A model generated the notes under the pieces. It was not told the origin of the DNA and did no database searches. It was given only the letters and a program-made list of their open reading frames with translations. From a virus: a DNA stretch of 64,000 nt. The DNA is taken from the IMG/VR virus record IMGVR_UViG_3300042375_000763, positions 1-64,000 of that record; one strand, given 5' to 3'. Every line of letters begins with the position of its first letter. Within the stretch, counting starts at the first letter, position 1. Below are positions 26,499 to 34,195 of the stretch, piece by piece. The position numbers and the translations under genes were made by a program.

Positions 26499-26581
26499 AT
26501 TTCTTATTTTATTGCGTTAACCGAGCTTTCGCCGGGTAGCTCCATCCTGCCTAGTGCGCCTGTCGATCCTATTTATCGCCC

Positions 26582-26678
26582 AGCAAAGATACCGATCGTC
26601 TTGTTTACATAAACTTATCTCGCCATATGATAGCAATGCTTCATACATCCAAGGGTTCCATAAACTGACCGGTATCTG
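26582..26678 (-). other. Structured intervening segment of the permuted tmRNA
   Basis: Closed by AGATACCG/CGGTATCT. Homologous in sequence and predicted helices to the intervening segment of the permuted tRNA-Phe (41037-41134), including ATGGCGAGA and the GTTTA/TAAAC pairing. Confidence 0.8.
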
Positions 26679-26743
26679 TGGTGGACGATTCGGGTACCGC
26701 CCCCGAGTCCAGAACGTGTTCAGTGAATATCATCACTACATAG

Positions 26744-26968
26744 TTATTTATTACATCTTTTTAAATATGCTTCTTCAAAATCATATTCATGTACACAATT
26801 TTCGTGATTACCCCAGATACGATCAAAGTAACCATTATATACACTCATGATTTCTTTTTCGCGCCAAGAGTCCGGGATAAGATGACCTTTCACAATCCAG
26901 AAGTATCTATTGGCTTCTTTTAATTCAACCTCTGTCATATCTTCTTTGTTTTTCTTCTTCTGAATCAT
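26744..26968 (-). CDS. Small protein upstream of the tmRNA
   Basis: 74 aa, charged N-terminus then EANRYFWIVKGHLIPDSWREKEIMSVYNGYFDRIWGNHEN. No known motif. Its stop abuts the tmRNA 5' end, so it may be co-transcribed with the tmRNA. Confidence 0.6.
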   Translation of the reverse strand: MIQKKKNKEDMTEVELKEANRYFWIVKGHLIPDSWREKEIMSVYNGYFDRIWGNHENCVHEYDFEEAYLKRCNK

Positions 26969-27030
26969 GTCTAGGTTTATCAGCCATTTAATCCTCCAAC
27001 AATTTTGGAGTATTTATCTATCCAAGAAGT

Positions 27031-27798
27031 TTATAATTTCTCGTAGTGAAATTGTAAAATTTGTTGAACTATACTTTCAAAGTTATCTAGATGTAACATA
27101 TTAGGACCATCAGAAGGTGCATTATCAGGGTCGGGGTGTACTTCTAAAAAGAAATTAGAAACACCTATAGCGCTAGCAGCTCTACATAGACCTGGTACAT
27201 AATTACGATTACCAGAACTTGAATCTCCAGCGCCACCAGGTCTTTGAACAGAATGTGTAGCATCAAATACGAGTTTAGTATTAAAATTATCTAATATGTA
27301 TTGCATACCAGTAAAGTCAACTACTAGATTATTATAACCAAAACTAGTACCTCTTTCAGTTATCCAGACTTCTTTTGCAGATGCTGTTTTTGAAAGTATT
27401 CCTGAGATATCCCAAGGTGCCAGAAATTGACCTTTCTTGATATTTACTATTTTACCTGTTTCACAAGCAGCAAGTATTAAATCCGTTTGTCGACATAAAA
27501 ATGCAGGTATTTGTATTACATCAACAACATCTTTAATATAAGAAATATGATCTTGTTCATGAATATCTGTAACTATTTTAATATCTTGTAAATCTTGCTT
27601 TATTTTCTTAAAATCATCAATAGTCCTAGAAATACCTAGTCCTCTTTTACCATTTATACTTGTTCTATTTGCTTTATCAAAACTTGCTTTGAAATAATAA
27701 TCTATATTGTACTTACGGCATATATCAGAACAATGTTTTGCTATTTCTAATGATTGTTTTAAACTTTCGTGTTGACAAGGTCCTGCTATAATAATCAT
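27031..27798 (-). CDS. kdsA: 3-deoxy-8-phosphooctulonate (Kdo-8-P) synthase
   Basis: About 255 aa. IIIAGPCQHES, YFKASFDKANRTS, VDVIQIPAFLCRQTDL, ERGTSFGYNNLVVDF and HPDPDNAPSDGPNML are the KdsA active-site blocks. It condenses PEP with arabinose-5-phosphate, the first committed step to Kdo for LPS or capsule. The ATG at 27798 starts 2 nt after the cupin stop; a GTG at 27813 is possible. It may support the Kdo-transferase-like gene at 7406-8374. Confidence 0.9.
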   Translation of the reverse strand: MIIIAGPCQHESLKQSLEIAKHCSDICRKYNIDYYFKASFDKANRTSINGKRGLGISRTIDDFKKIKQDLQDIKIVTDIHEQDHISYIKDVVDVIQIPAFLCRQTDLILAACETGKIVNIKKGQFLAPWDISGILSKTASAKEVWITERGTSFGYNNLVVDFTGMQYILDNFNTKLVFDATHSVQRPGGAGDSSSGNRNYVPGLCRAASAIGVSNFFLEVHPDPDNAPSDGPNMLHLDNFESIVQQILQFHYEKL

Positions 27799-27802
27799 TA
27801 AT

Positions 27803-28159
27803 TTAAATTTCACTTCCTATACTTCGGCGGACAATATCATCATGATTAAATTCAGCCCAATATAATTCAAATGCAACACCATCTTCAAGTCCTTCAAATT
27901 GATGAATCTTGCCGGGTTTGACTTGTGTAAAATCACCTGGACCAAGAATAGTTTCATCAACCAAGCCTTTTTGATCAGCATCTTGCCATACACGAACTAG
28001 CATTTTACCAGATTCAACAAAGAATCCATTCCATTTAAATCTGTGTTCGTGTTCACTGCATTTAAATCCTGATTTAAATTCAATTCTATGAAACTCAAGA
28101 ACACCGTTTGCGTGTATTAATTCGGTATTTCCCCAAATTTTTCCAGCTTTTATACCCAT
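27803..28159 (-). CDS. Cupin-domain protein
   Basis: About 118 aa from the ATG at 28159, with a strong GGAGG site. FKCSEHEHRFKWNGFFVESG and LGPGDFTQVKPGKIHQFEGLEDG are the two cupin motifs with metal-binding His/Glu. Adjacent to kdsA; possibly a sugar isomerase or sensor. Substrate unknown. Confidence 0.72.
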   Translation of the reverse strand: MGIKAGKIWGNTELIHANGVLEFHRIEFKSGFKCSEHEHRFKWNGFFVESGKMLVRVWQDADQKGLVDETILGPGDFTQVKPGKIHQFEGLEDGVAFELYWAEFNHDDIVRRSIGSEI

Positions 28160-28171
28160 AAGAACCTCCAT

Positions 28172-28205
28172 ATAAAAATGAGAGGCTAACCATAGGCCTC
28201 TCACG
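28172..28205 (-). terminator. Rho-independent terminator
   Basis: Stem GAGAGGC/GCCTCTC followed by ATTTTTAT on the minus strand; ends the outer-membrane-protein operon before the cupin/kdsA pair. Confidence 0.8.
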
Positions 28206-28239
28206 GGTTTATTTATGGGAACCAAACCTTGTTATAGAA

Positions 28240-28827
28240 TCAGAATTGAAGGGCAAGCTTAAGATTTAGATTGGTTTCATCTGCACCAGTATCAAAGCTA
28301 TGTGCTACACTTGGTGTAAGTGCAATATTGTCACTAAGTGCGTAACGTGCGCCAGCTTCTACAGAACCACCTTCTTGTGTCCAATCGGTACTCGCATTCC
28401 AAGTATATGACACTTGACTGTAAGCAGAAAGTTTATCATTTACACGATAACCGACACCAACGGTAGGAGTGGCATCCCATGCACCTTCATTAGCGCCAGA
28501 TGCAATGGTATATTCAGCTTCAGCGGTACCGTATACATTCAATTGGCCGAAATTTTTGGAAAGGCCATATGCTGCGGTGAGTGTAATATCTTCTGATTGG
28601 ATACCATACTTTGCACCAAAAGTTAGATCAGCATCTGCACCCATTACGGAATATGGAAGTACGGTTACAGTAACTGAAAGATCATTAGCTTGACCAGCAG
28701 TCGAAGAAATTCCAAAAGTCATATTGTCGCGCTCAAGTACAAGATCGACGCTGTTATTTTCAAAATCGGCAGCAAATACAGCGGTAGAAGCTAGAACTAG
28801 CGCGGCGGTAAGGATAATAGTTTTCAT
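28240..28827 (-). CDS. Outer-membrane beta-barrel protein
   Basis: About 195 aa. Signal peptide MKTIILTAALVLASTAVFA, then alternating amphipathic strands (VGVGYRVNDKLSAYSQVSYTW, VEAGARYALSDNIALTPSV) ending in Phe, the C-terminal signal for barrel insertion. Start at 28827 follows GGAGAG. Porin-like barrels in phages are unusual; it could alter the host surface or receptor use. Confidence 0.72.
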   Translation of the reverse strand: MKTIILTAALVLASTAVFAADFENNSVDLVLERDNMTFGISSTAGQANDLSVTVTVLPYSVMGADADLTFGAKYGIQSEDITLTAAYGLSKNFGQLNVYGTAEAEYTIASGANEGAWDATPTVGVGYRVNDKLSAYSQVSYTWNASTDWTQEGGSVEAGARYALSDNIALTPSVAHSFDTGADETNLNLKLALQF

Positions 28828-29291
28828 TTTATTTCTCTCCATTGTTTATTTTCTTCACGTGTAATACCAAAGACATATTGATCTTTGAGATCACCTTCTT
28901 TTGTCATAAAGGATTTCGTGATAGTACCTTCATGTTTCCATCCGATTCTCTCGGAAACTTTTACCATAGATTTTAGTGGTGTGATACCATATAATTTCAT
29001 TACCTTAGAATTATTAAAGATTAAATCAGTCAAGAATATACCTGCCTTTAGTGATTTTATAGGGCTATTGTTTTTTGCAAACATGTGTACTCTTGCAAGC
29101 CATTTTGTTTCCGGAACAATGTATAAGATAAAACCATCTTTTTCTAGAGGTAGTGATTTTCCACTCTTAATATCTTGTTCAATATCAACAAAAATATCAT
29201 CTTTTGTTTTTTCGGGTGCTTGAAATATCCATGGGTCAATTTGCTCGTAAATAATTTGAGCAACTTCTTTATTCAAAATTGTATTATTCAT
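28824..29291 (-). CDS. GNAT-like acetyltransferase
   Basis: 155 aa. MKLYGITPLKSMVKVSERIGWKHEGTITKSFMTKEGDLKDQYVFGITREE resembles the C-terminal half of GNAT folds (strand-helix-strand with IGWKHEG). The acetyl-CoA loop is not clear, so the activity is uncertain. ATGA overlaps on both sides place it in one operon with the two envelope proteins. Confidence 0.6.
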   Translation of the reverse strand: MNNTILNKEVAQIIYEQIDPWIFQAPEKTKDDIFVDIEQDIKSGKSLPLEKDGFILYIVPETKWLARVHMFAKNNSPIKSLKAGIFLTDLIFNNSKVMKLYGITPLKSMVKVSERIGWKHEGTITKSFMTKEGDLKDQYVFGITREENKQWREIK

Positions 29292-29773
29292 TCTACTGTA
29301 ATTCGTTGACCAATTTCAAAGATTCTATCGGTATTTACTCGATAATAGTTACCATCAACTTCATATGTTATTTGATAGTGGTGAAACATTCGAGTTTCTT
29401 GGGGAATTTCCACAAGTTCACACCGCCATTCATAGACATAATCTACAACAGCCCGGCGATTACGACCGGCAGTATCAGCACCAACAATTGCACCAAGAAC
29501 AGTCATGGCATCTTTACCGTCACCTGATCCAAATTGATTTCCGATAGCACCACCAATAAGTGCACCCGCAAGAACATCTCCAGTCGAACCTTGTGTGTTT
29601 CCATAAATTGGAATTCGTTGTTCAAAACATTGTTCTTGAGTTTTATATGTATAGTCTGTGCTATATACGGCTTCTACATCAACTACAATACCTTGACGAG
29701 AATTATAACCATCTGCACAGGCGGTGGAAGCACCACACAAAATAGCTGTGGTAGCAAGAATGGTTTTGATCAT
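29288..29773 (-). CDS. Glycine-zipper envelope protein (Rickettsia 17-kDa-antigen-like)
   Basis: 161 aa. Signal peptide MIKTILATTAILCGASTACA, then a glycine zipper GALIGGAIGNQFGSGDGKDAMTVLGAIVGAD and a beta-rich C-terminal domain. The zipper matches SlyB/17-kDa surface antigens, common in alphaproteobacteria. The signal end lacks a clear lipobox. Likely envelope-located, with the barrel protein. Confidence 0.68.
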   Translation of the reverse strand: MIKTILATTAILCGASTACADGYNSRQGIVVDVEAVYSTDYTYKTQEQCFEQRIPIYGNTQGSTGDVLAGALIGGAIGNQFGSGDGKDAMTVLGAIVGADTAGRNRRAVVDYVYEWRCELVEIPQETRMFHHYQITYEVDGNYYRVNTDRIFEIGQRITVE

Positions 29774-29875
29774 TGTATAGCCTTTATTTCACCTATATGT
29801 ACTATATATTACATTTTTAGAAAAAGTAAATAGTACATTTTAAATATAGAAGTAAGTGTTACAATAAAGCAACAC

Positions 29876-30067
29876 TTACTTGTGTTGAAGATAGAACTGA
29901 ACCACCTTCATGTCGATTTCATCAAGTTCAGGTGCGAACTTTGTGGTTCCGATAGACTCAATTTTACGAGATACCCGAGCAAGGGCATTCGAGATCTTGT
30001 CATTCGAGTGGGTGGCAGCCATATTGGACATGCCGTCGCAGAGAGACAGGAGCTTCATAGTTGTCAT
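29876..30067 (-). CDS. Small early protein
   Basis: 63 aa, MTTMKLLSLCDGMSNMAATHSNDKISNALARVSRKIESIG; helical. Directly behind an early promoter, with an AAGGAA-type ribosome site. Function unknown. Confidence 0.6.
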   Translation of the reverse strand: MTTMKLLSLCDGMSNMAATHSNDKISNALARVSRKIESIGTTKFAPELDEIDMKVVQFYLQHK

Positions 30068-30097
30068 TTTCGGTTCCTTTATTCACCTTATAGAATC

Positions 30098-30126
30098 AGT
30101 ATATACTATCCATCCGAATATGTCAA
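30098..30126 (-). promoter_or_regulatory. Early sigma70-type promoter
   Basis: TTGACA-N17-TATACT followed by GATTCTATAAGG; drives the 63-aa gene at 29876. Confidence 0.8.
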
Positions 30127-30129
30127 CCA

Positions 30130-30606
30130 TTAATTTACATTAAAATTGTTAACATAGTGATCTGCACCAAAACTTGCGCACCAAGCGTCAGGTTTCATCT
30201 TTGCTTCCACACCAGTCACTCCAAGAACATATCCTGCTGCCTGTGTAGCAACACAATTTGAACCATGCTTGGGATCAGTATTTACGTCGACGTGAATTTC
30301 GACATCAAATTCATCAATAAAAGGTGCGAGTTGATTGTAAAGTTCACAAGATTTGTAGACTTCATTCATCAGTCGTAATGAAGGACGATTCTTCTTTAAG
30401 TCATAGTCTGGTTCAATCGAACGGTATGTAAAGACTCTACAGCCCTTATTACCGTTCTTGTGGACGACACAAACACTTGCAAACTTTGCATACCAACGAC
30501 CTTCTTTTCTAAAACGAACAGAGTCAGTACCAATGTAAATTTTTGTATCGGCAGTAAGACCATATAAAAGATTAACTAATTCTTCGATTTGTTTTTGTTT
30601 AAACAT
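30130..30606 (-). CDS. YkuK-like (DUF458) RNase H-fold protein
   Basis: 158 aa. KIYIGTDSVRFR opens an RNase H-like sheet with the first Asp; FDVEIHVDVNTDPKHGSN and PDAWCASFGADH supply further acidic/His residues in the YkuK pattern. The family's nuclease activity is not established. Confidence 0.72.
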   Translation of the reverse strand: MFKQKQIEELVNLLYGLTADTKIYIGTDSVRFRKEGRWYAKFASVCVVHKNGNKGCRVFTYRSIEPDYDLKKNRPSLRLMNEVYKSCELYNQLAPFIDEFDVEIHVDVNTDPKHGSNCVATQAAGYVLGVTGVEAKMKPDAWCASFGADHYVNNFNVN

Positions 30607-30721
30607 TGCGTCACCTCATTATCTCCCTTCAGTTATAATAGTGATTGATTTGCTACGCTGGCTCAATCACCAAAACCTCGATTGAGTCTCTACCGATAGG
30701 TGGAAACTTCGAATTTATTTA

Positions 30722-31018
30722 TTACATAAAGCCGAATAGATCACTTTGATTTGCTACTTCCAAAATTATATCACAGTGACATGACTTTGGCGCACACCAG
30801 CAGATTAAATTTGTTCCTCGCAATTCATTCTTTGCTTGGTCTATTAACGGTTGGTTTGATAAAAACCATATTCGGTGCTTTTCTATAACTTCAGTTCTAT
30901 TACCGTCTATTCCTGTCTTAAATGGATTTCCATACTTAGATGGTCTTCCACAATATACAGAACCTTCTAGTTTTGTACCAACTTCTCTTGCATTCAAAAT
31001 TTTAGGTTGTAAATTCAT
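30722..31018 (-). CDS. DUF4326 protein
   Basis: 98 aa. VYCGRPSKYGNPFKTG and LICWCAPKSCHCDIILE are the two DUF4326 blocks, with a probable metal-binding Cys/His cluster. Common in phages, function unknown. Overlaps the phosphatase gene by 17 nt. Confidence 0.8.
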   Translation of the reverse strand: MNLQPKILNAREVGTKLEGSVYCGRPSKYGNPFKTGIDGNRTEVIEKHRIWFLSNQPLIDQAKNELRGTNLICWCAPKSCHCDIILEVANQSDLFGFM

Positions 31019-31676
31019 GGAATGCTACAGGTCCTTGAACATCTTTGTAATATTCAGCTATCACCAACCGTCCATAGAAAACAACACCACAGTCAAGGTT
31101 GGTTCTATTTGGAGACTTCACAGGACCATGCTTACGTGGAGTGTGCCCGTGAGTCAAATAGAGTCCTTGTTTATTGTTAGGGAACTTCATCCAATCATCC
31201 ATACGGGTCCAAACACATTTGCTAGAGACTTGATCTTCTGGGCTAATAGTATCATCATAGAATGCATGTGCAAAGACATTTTTATCTTCGATGTGACATA
31301 TCTTTAAATTATACATCCACTCCATAATAGCCCGATCAATACCTTGACGGACGTGTTCATAAATCACAAATTCATCTTGTTTAAAGCCTGCAATATCTTT
31401 AGCAGCTCTAGGATCATAGAATGGTGTGCCATGAAAATAAGAATCAATGAACATTTCCTCGTGGTTTCCGAGTAATGTTACAAATTCCCAGCCTTCTGGT
31501 GGATTCATAATAGTTGTAATAACACCAAGATTATCTGGTCCACGGTCAATATAGTCACCGAGAAAGATAATCTTACCACCATTTGGATTTTGCTTGTAAA
31601 CAAATGAAAGCGCATCTCTCAGAAGATCACTACAACCGTGAATATCTGGAAAGCAATAATAGCGCTGTTCATTCAT
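31002..31676 (-). CDS. Serine/threonine protein phosphatase (metallophosphoesterase)
   Basis: 224 aa, like lambda phosphatase. PDIHGCSDLL, FLGDYIDRGPDN and LLGNHEEMF are the three metal-binding motifs; LTHGHTPRKHG and DCGVVFYG complete the site. It dephosphorylates proteins; the target in host or phage is unknown. Early promoter upstream. Confidence 0.9.
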   Translation of the reverse strand: MNEQRYYCFPDIHGCSDLLRDALSFVYKQNPNGGKIIFLGDYIDRGPDNLGVITTIMNPPEGWEFVTLLGNHEEMFIDSYFHGTPFYDPRAAKDIAGFKQDEFVIYEHVRQGIDRAIMEWMYNLKICHIEDKNVFAHAFYDDTISPEDQVSSKCVWTRMDDWMKFPNNKQGLYLTHGHTPRKHGPVKSPNRTNLDCGVVFYGRLVIAEYYKDVQGPVAFHEFTT

Positions 31677-31701
31677 AATTTACTCCTTGTTTGTTAGAAT
31701 C

Positions 31702-31730
31702 AGTATATATTAACTATACTGAATTGTCAA
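31702..31730 (-). promoter_or_regulatory. Early sigma70-type promoter
   Basis: TTGACA-N17-TATACT-GATTC, directly before the phosphatase gene. Confidence 0.75.
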
Positions 31731-31738
31731 CTAGAAAA

Positions 31739-31815
31739 TGGTGCCCCTGGCAGGATTCGAACCCACAACCTGCCGCTTCGAAGGCGGAAGCTCTATCCAG
31801 TTGAGCTACAGAGGC
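31739..31815 (-). tRNA. tRNA-Arg (TCG)
   Basis: Full cloverleaf with encoded CCA, acceptor GCCTCTG/CAGGGGC, loop CTTCGAA. Confidence 0.93.
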
Positions 31816-31822
31816 ACTATTC

Positions 31823-32953
31823 TTAAATTACAATTACTTCAAGCGGTGGAAACCCATTAAATGCTACAGTGCTGTATGTAGTAGTATAAGCACCTGTATT
31901 ATCAATGATGATTTTATCACCACATTTTAAGTTTTCTGATAATAGAACTTTATGTTCTTCATAAAGCACATCAGCACTATCACAGGTAGGTCCTGCAATA
32001 ATGTATTCAATTTTCTCATCCGCATCTTTACCAGGAATAAAGAACCTATACTTGATAGCTTCCTTTTCTGTTTCTGCAAGACCAGAAAATCTTCCGATAT
32101 TTAGATACAACCATCTTACTGGATCACCAGGTGTCTTTGTAGAGACTAGAAGTACTTCAGATGCAATAGATCCTAGATTTGCAACCATTCCACGACCTGG
32201 TTCGATCATCAGATATTTCAGTCCAGCAAACCGATCATAGATTTCTTTGTTTAGTGTTTCACAATATTCTACCGAATCTGTTATGTCAACCCCATAATAA
32301 CTAGGGAAACCACCACCTGCATTTAATAGCCAAAGATCAAAGCCTTGTTCCTTGCTGTAATTCCAGATACTTTCAACAAAATCCAAAGTATCAAGCCACA
32401 TATGAGGATGTCTAGTTTGACTTCCAACATGAAAACTTAAACCAGCAACTTCTAGACCAGCATCTCTTGCAGCTTCCATAACTTGAGGAACCATACTTGA
32501 ACTGCAACCAAACTTGCGACTTAGAGGCCATTCTGCTTCAGTACTTCTGACAAGAACTCTGACAAAGACTTGAGAACCAGGTGCGTGTTCAGCAACCTTT
32601 TCTACTTCTTCTATAGAATCAACTGCGAATAGTTTGATACCTTTTGAATATGCATATTTAATGTCTTGAGGTCTTTTAACTGTATTACCGAAACTGATAT
32701 TGGATGGAGATGCACCTGCTGTTAGGCACATGTCTATTTCACCTGCAGATGCTGCATCAAATTTTGAACCAAGACTATGCAATTTAGAAAGGATTTCTGG
32801 ATGAGGATTTGCTTTCACTGCATAATGTACATGACACGAAGGCATTCCAGCTTTAAAACCGTTGTAATTAGTTTCTAAATTTTCAAGTGACATAATTAAA
32901 GTAGGACGATCAAAGTTATTATTTTTTATATAATCGTGTACTAAATTTTCCAT
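31823..32953 (-). CDS. Ornithine decarboxylase (PLP fold type III)
   Basis: 376 aa. HYAVKANPHPEIL carries the PLP lysine, FHVGSQT and LNAGGGFPSYYG bind phosphate, EPGRGMVA follows, and GPTCDSADVL contains the catalytic Cys/Asp typical of ornithine decarboxylases. It makes putrescine, useful for DNA packing and translation. Lysine or arginine specificity cannot be excluded. Confidence 0.88.
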   Translation of the reverse strand: MENLVHDYIKNNNFDRPTLIMSLENLETNYNGFKAGMPSCHVHYAVKANPHPEILSKLHSLGSKFDAASAGEIDMCLTAGASPSNISFGNTVKRPQDIKYAYSKGIKLFAVDSIEEVEKVAEHAPGSQVFVRVLVRSTEAEWPLSRKFGCSSSMVPQVMEAARDAGLEVAGLSFHVGSQTRHPHMWLDTLDFVESIWNYSKEQGFDLWLLNAGGGFPSYYGVDITDSVEYCETLNKEIYDRFAGLKYLMIEPGRGMVANLGSIASEVLLVSTKTPGDPVRWLYLNIGRFSGLAETEKEAIKYRFFIPGKDADEKIEYIIAGPTCDSADVLYEEHKVLLSENLKCGDKIIIDNTGAYTTTYSTVAFNGFPPLEVIVI

Positions 32954-32998
32954 CCAGTATTGGATTCCTTTCTTGATTAAATTAATGTGATAAATTTT

Positions 32999-33352
32999 TT
33001 AGCAGAGAGTTGACACATTGAAAAGACCTTTGATGAACTTACCAGTAGCTTTGGCCTCTTTGTAGAGAGCAGCTTTGGCGCCGCCTTTGCCATATTTTGG
33101 AAGTTGCGAGAATGGAAGTTGAACATCGACATGTCGCCCATTCAGGAGACCATGACAATAGGAAACATCCCATGCAGGAAACCCAGGATCTGAAAGAAGG
33201 CGGAGACGAGTGATTTCAAGACCAGGTTCGGTCCAATCAACTGTATCAACTCCGCCTTTTTGTTCATGTCGAGTATTATGATATGCAATACCGTTTACAA
33301 GTCCATTGACTTCGCCGACGGCAGGGCGTTCAGTAGTAGCAAAAGCAGTCAT
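32999..33352 (-). CDS. Unrecognised early protein
   Basis: 117 aa, VGEVNGLVNGIAYHNTRHEQKGGVDTVDWTEPGLEITRLRLLSDPGFPAWDVSYCHG; mixed alpha/beta, no motif known. Driven by an adjacent early promoter. Confidence 0.6.
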   Translation of the reverse strand: MTAFATTERPAVGEVNGLVNGIAYHNTRHEQKGGVDTVDWTEPGLEITRLRLLSDPGFPAWDVSYCHGLLNGRHVDVQLPFSQLPKYGKGGAKAALYKEAKATGKFIKGLFNVSTLC

Positions 33353-33379
33353 TTCAGTTCCTCATTCGGTTATAGTATT

Positions 33380-33408
33380 AATATAAACTGATTCGGGGTA
33401 TTTGTCAA
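33380..33408 (-). promoter_or_regulatory. Early sigma70-type promoter
   Basis: TTGACA-N17-TATATT; drives the 117-aa gene. Confidence 0.7.
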
Positions 33409-33413
33409 CTGAA

Positions 33414-33440
33414 AGTTTAACGGGCGCTCTTGGCGCCCGT
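33414..33440 (-). terminator. Rho-independent terminator after dps
   Basis: GC-rich stem ACGGGCGC/GCGCCCGT with T-rich tail on the minus strand. Confidence 0.8.
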
Positions 33441-33444
33441 GTTA

Positions 33445-33885
33445 TTATTCTGCAAATGCGGTTAGTTGCCACTGCATTTTTTCATGGAATTGGATTTGTG
33501 TCTCTAGTGTAGCAGAGATACCAATTTCATTCATAGAATCTGCCATGGCATGTGCTGATCTTAATTCATCCAATACAAGGCCATTATCAGATGCAAGTCT
33601 TACAAACATAAATCTTGGACTTGGGATTGCAATTTCATCTGAAATTATTGTAAGTTCAGAAAATCTTTTCAAAGAACCTGGTGCAAATGAACTCATTGTA
33701 CGGATCAATTCTGCATAAACATCAACTGAATCGTGAACTGATTCATAATAACCAGCAAAGAAAGCATGATATTCACTAAAATTTGGTCCAGTGACATTCC
33801 AGTGATAATTATGTGCTTTAAGATAGAGTGAAAATGATGATGCAAGTATCATTTTTAGCTTTTCAACTAATTCAGTTTTATCCAT
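33445..33885 (-). CDS. Dps-like ferritin-fold protein
   Basis: About 146 aa from the ATG at 33885 (GGAG 8 nt upstream). KAHNYHWNVTGPNFSEYHAFFAGYYESVHDSVDVYAELIR is the Dps ferroxidase helix pair with the His and acidic iron ligands. Dps oxidises iron and protects DNA. A late promoter at 33920 suggests late expression, perhaps for packaging or iron handling together with heme breakdown. Confidence 0.82.
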   Translation of the reverse strand: MDKTELVEKLKMILASSFSLYLKAHNYHWNVTGPNFSEYHAFFAGYYESVHDSVDVYAELIRTMSSFAPGSLKRFSELTIISDEIAIPSPRFMFVRLASDNGLVLDELRSAHAMADSMNEIGISATLETQIQFHEKMQWQLTAFAE

Positions 33886-33919
33886 TGTAGTCTCCATTAT
33901 GAGGGTGATTGTTATGGGC

Positions 33920-33927
33920 TATTTATA
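33920..33927 (-). promoter_or_regulatory. T4-type late promoter
   Basis: TATAAATA before the dps-like gene. Confidence 0.6.
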
Positions 33928-33933
33928 ATTAGA

Positions 33934-34007
33934 TGGTTTCCCTGGAAGGAATCGAGCCTTCTCCTCCGTCGAGTCAGGACGGTGCACTGCCATTATACTA
34001 CAGGGAA
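33934..34007 (-). tRNA. tRNA-Val (GAC)-like
   Basis: Acceptor TTCCCTG/CAGGGAA with CCA; anticodon stem CCGTC/GACGG, loop CTGACTC. T-loop CTCGATT and position 37 U are unusual. Confidence 0.72.
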
Positions 34008-34195
34008 AAATAGACTAGTTTTGTTGTGTGTCTTGACGGGCCGCTTACTGGCGATCCACAATGAATGTGTTTTGGGTATTCCAGGGTTTCAGAATTTCGG
34101 CCTATAGTACAAACCCTTTTTATATAAATATAATTGTAGCTCGCGGATTTCTTGGCGGTCATCCCAACTACACTAGAAACATAAGGAGTTCCAGC
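34008..34195. other. Non-coding leader between tRNA-Val and the plus-strand endonuclease
   Basis: No gene seen apart from the plus-strand late promoter at 34123. Confidence 0.5.
34123..34130 (+). promoter_or_regulatory. T4-type late promoter, plus strand
   Basis: TATAAATA upstream of the plus-strand GIY-YIG gene. Confidence 0.7.

Larger units (their letters stand above)
26408..26740 (-). ncRNA. ssrA: Circularly permuted two-piece tmRNA
   Basis: The acceptor piece comes first (3' end CCA at 26679-26681), then a ~97-nt intervening segment, then the coding piece starting at 26581. The acceptor stem GGGCGAT pairs with ATCGTCC over 7 bp including G3:U70, the alanine identity pair. T-arm stem is TCGGG/CCCGA. 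GGATCGACAGGC matches the conserved 5' tmRNA segment. The tag frame (26454-26498) reads ANENFAPKAFALAA then TAA, a typical ClpXP degron. This is the alphaproteobacterial permuted layout. Exact outer ends are estimated. Confidence 0.93.

Noticed and set aside
26554-26850. Plus-strand 98-aa ORF over the tmRNA
   Set aside because: It covers the tmRNA acceptor stem and intervening RNA, whose pairings explain the sequence; no ribosome site.
34061-34195. Longer start for the plus-strand endonuclease
   Set aside because: The extra 45 residues span the late promoter region and lack similarity; AAGGAG marks the ATG at 34196.
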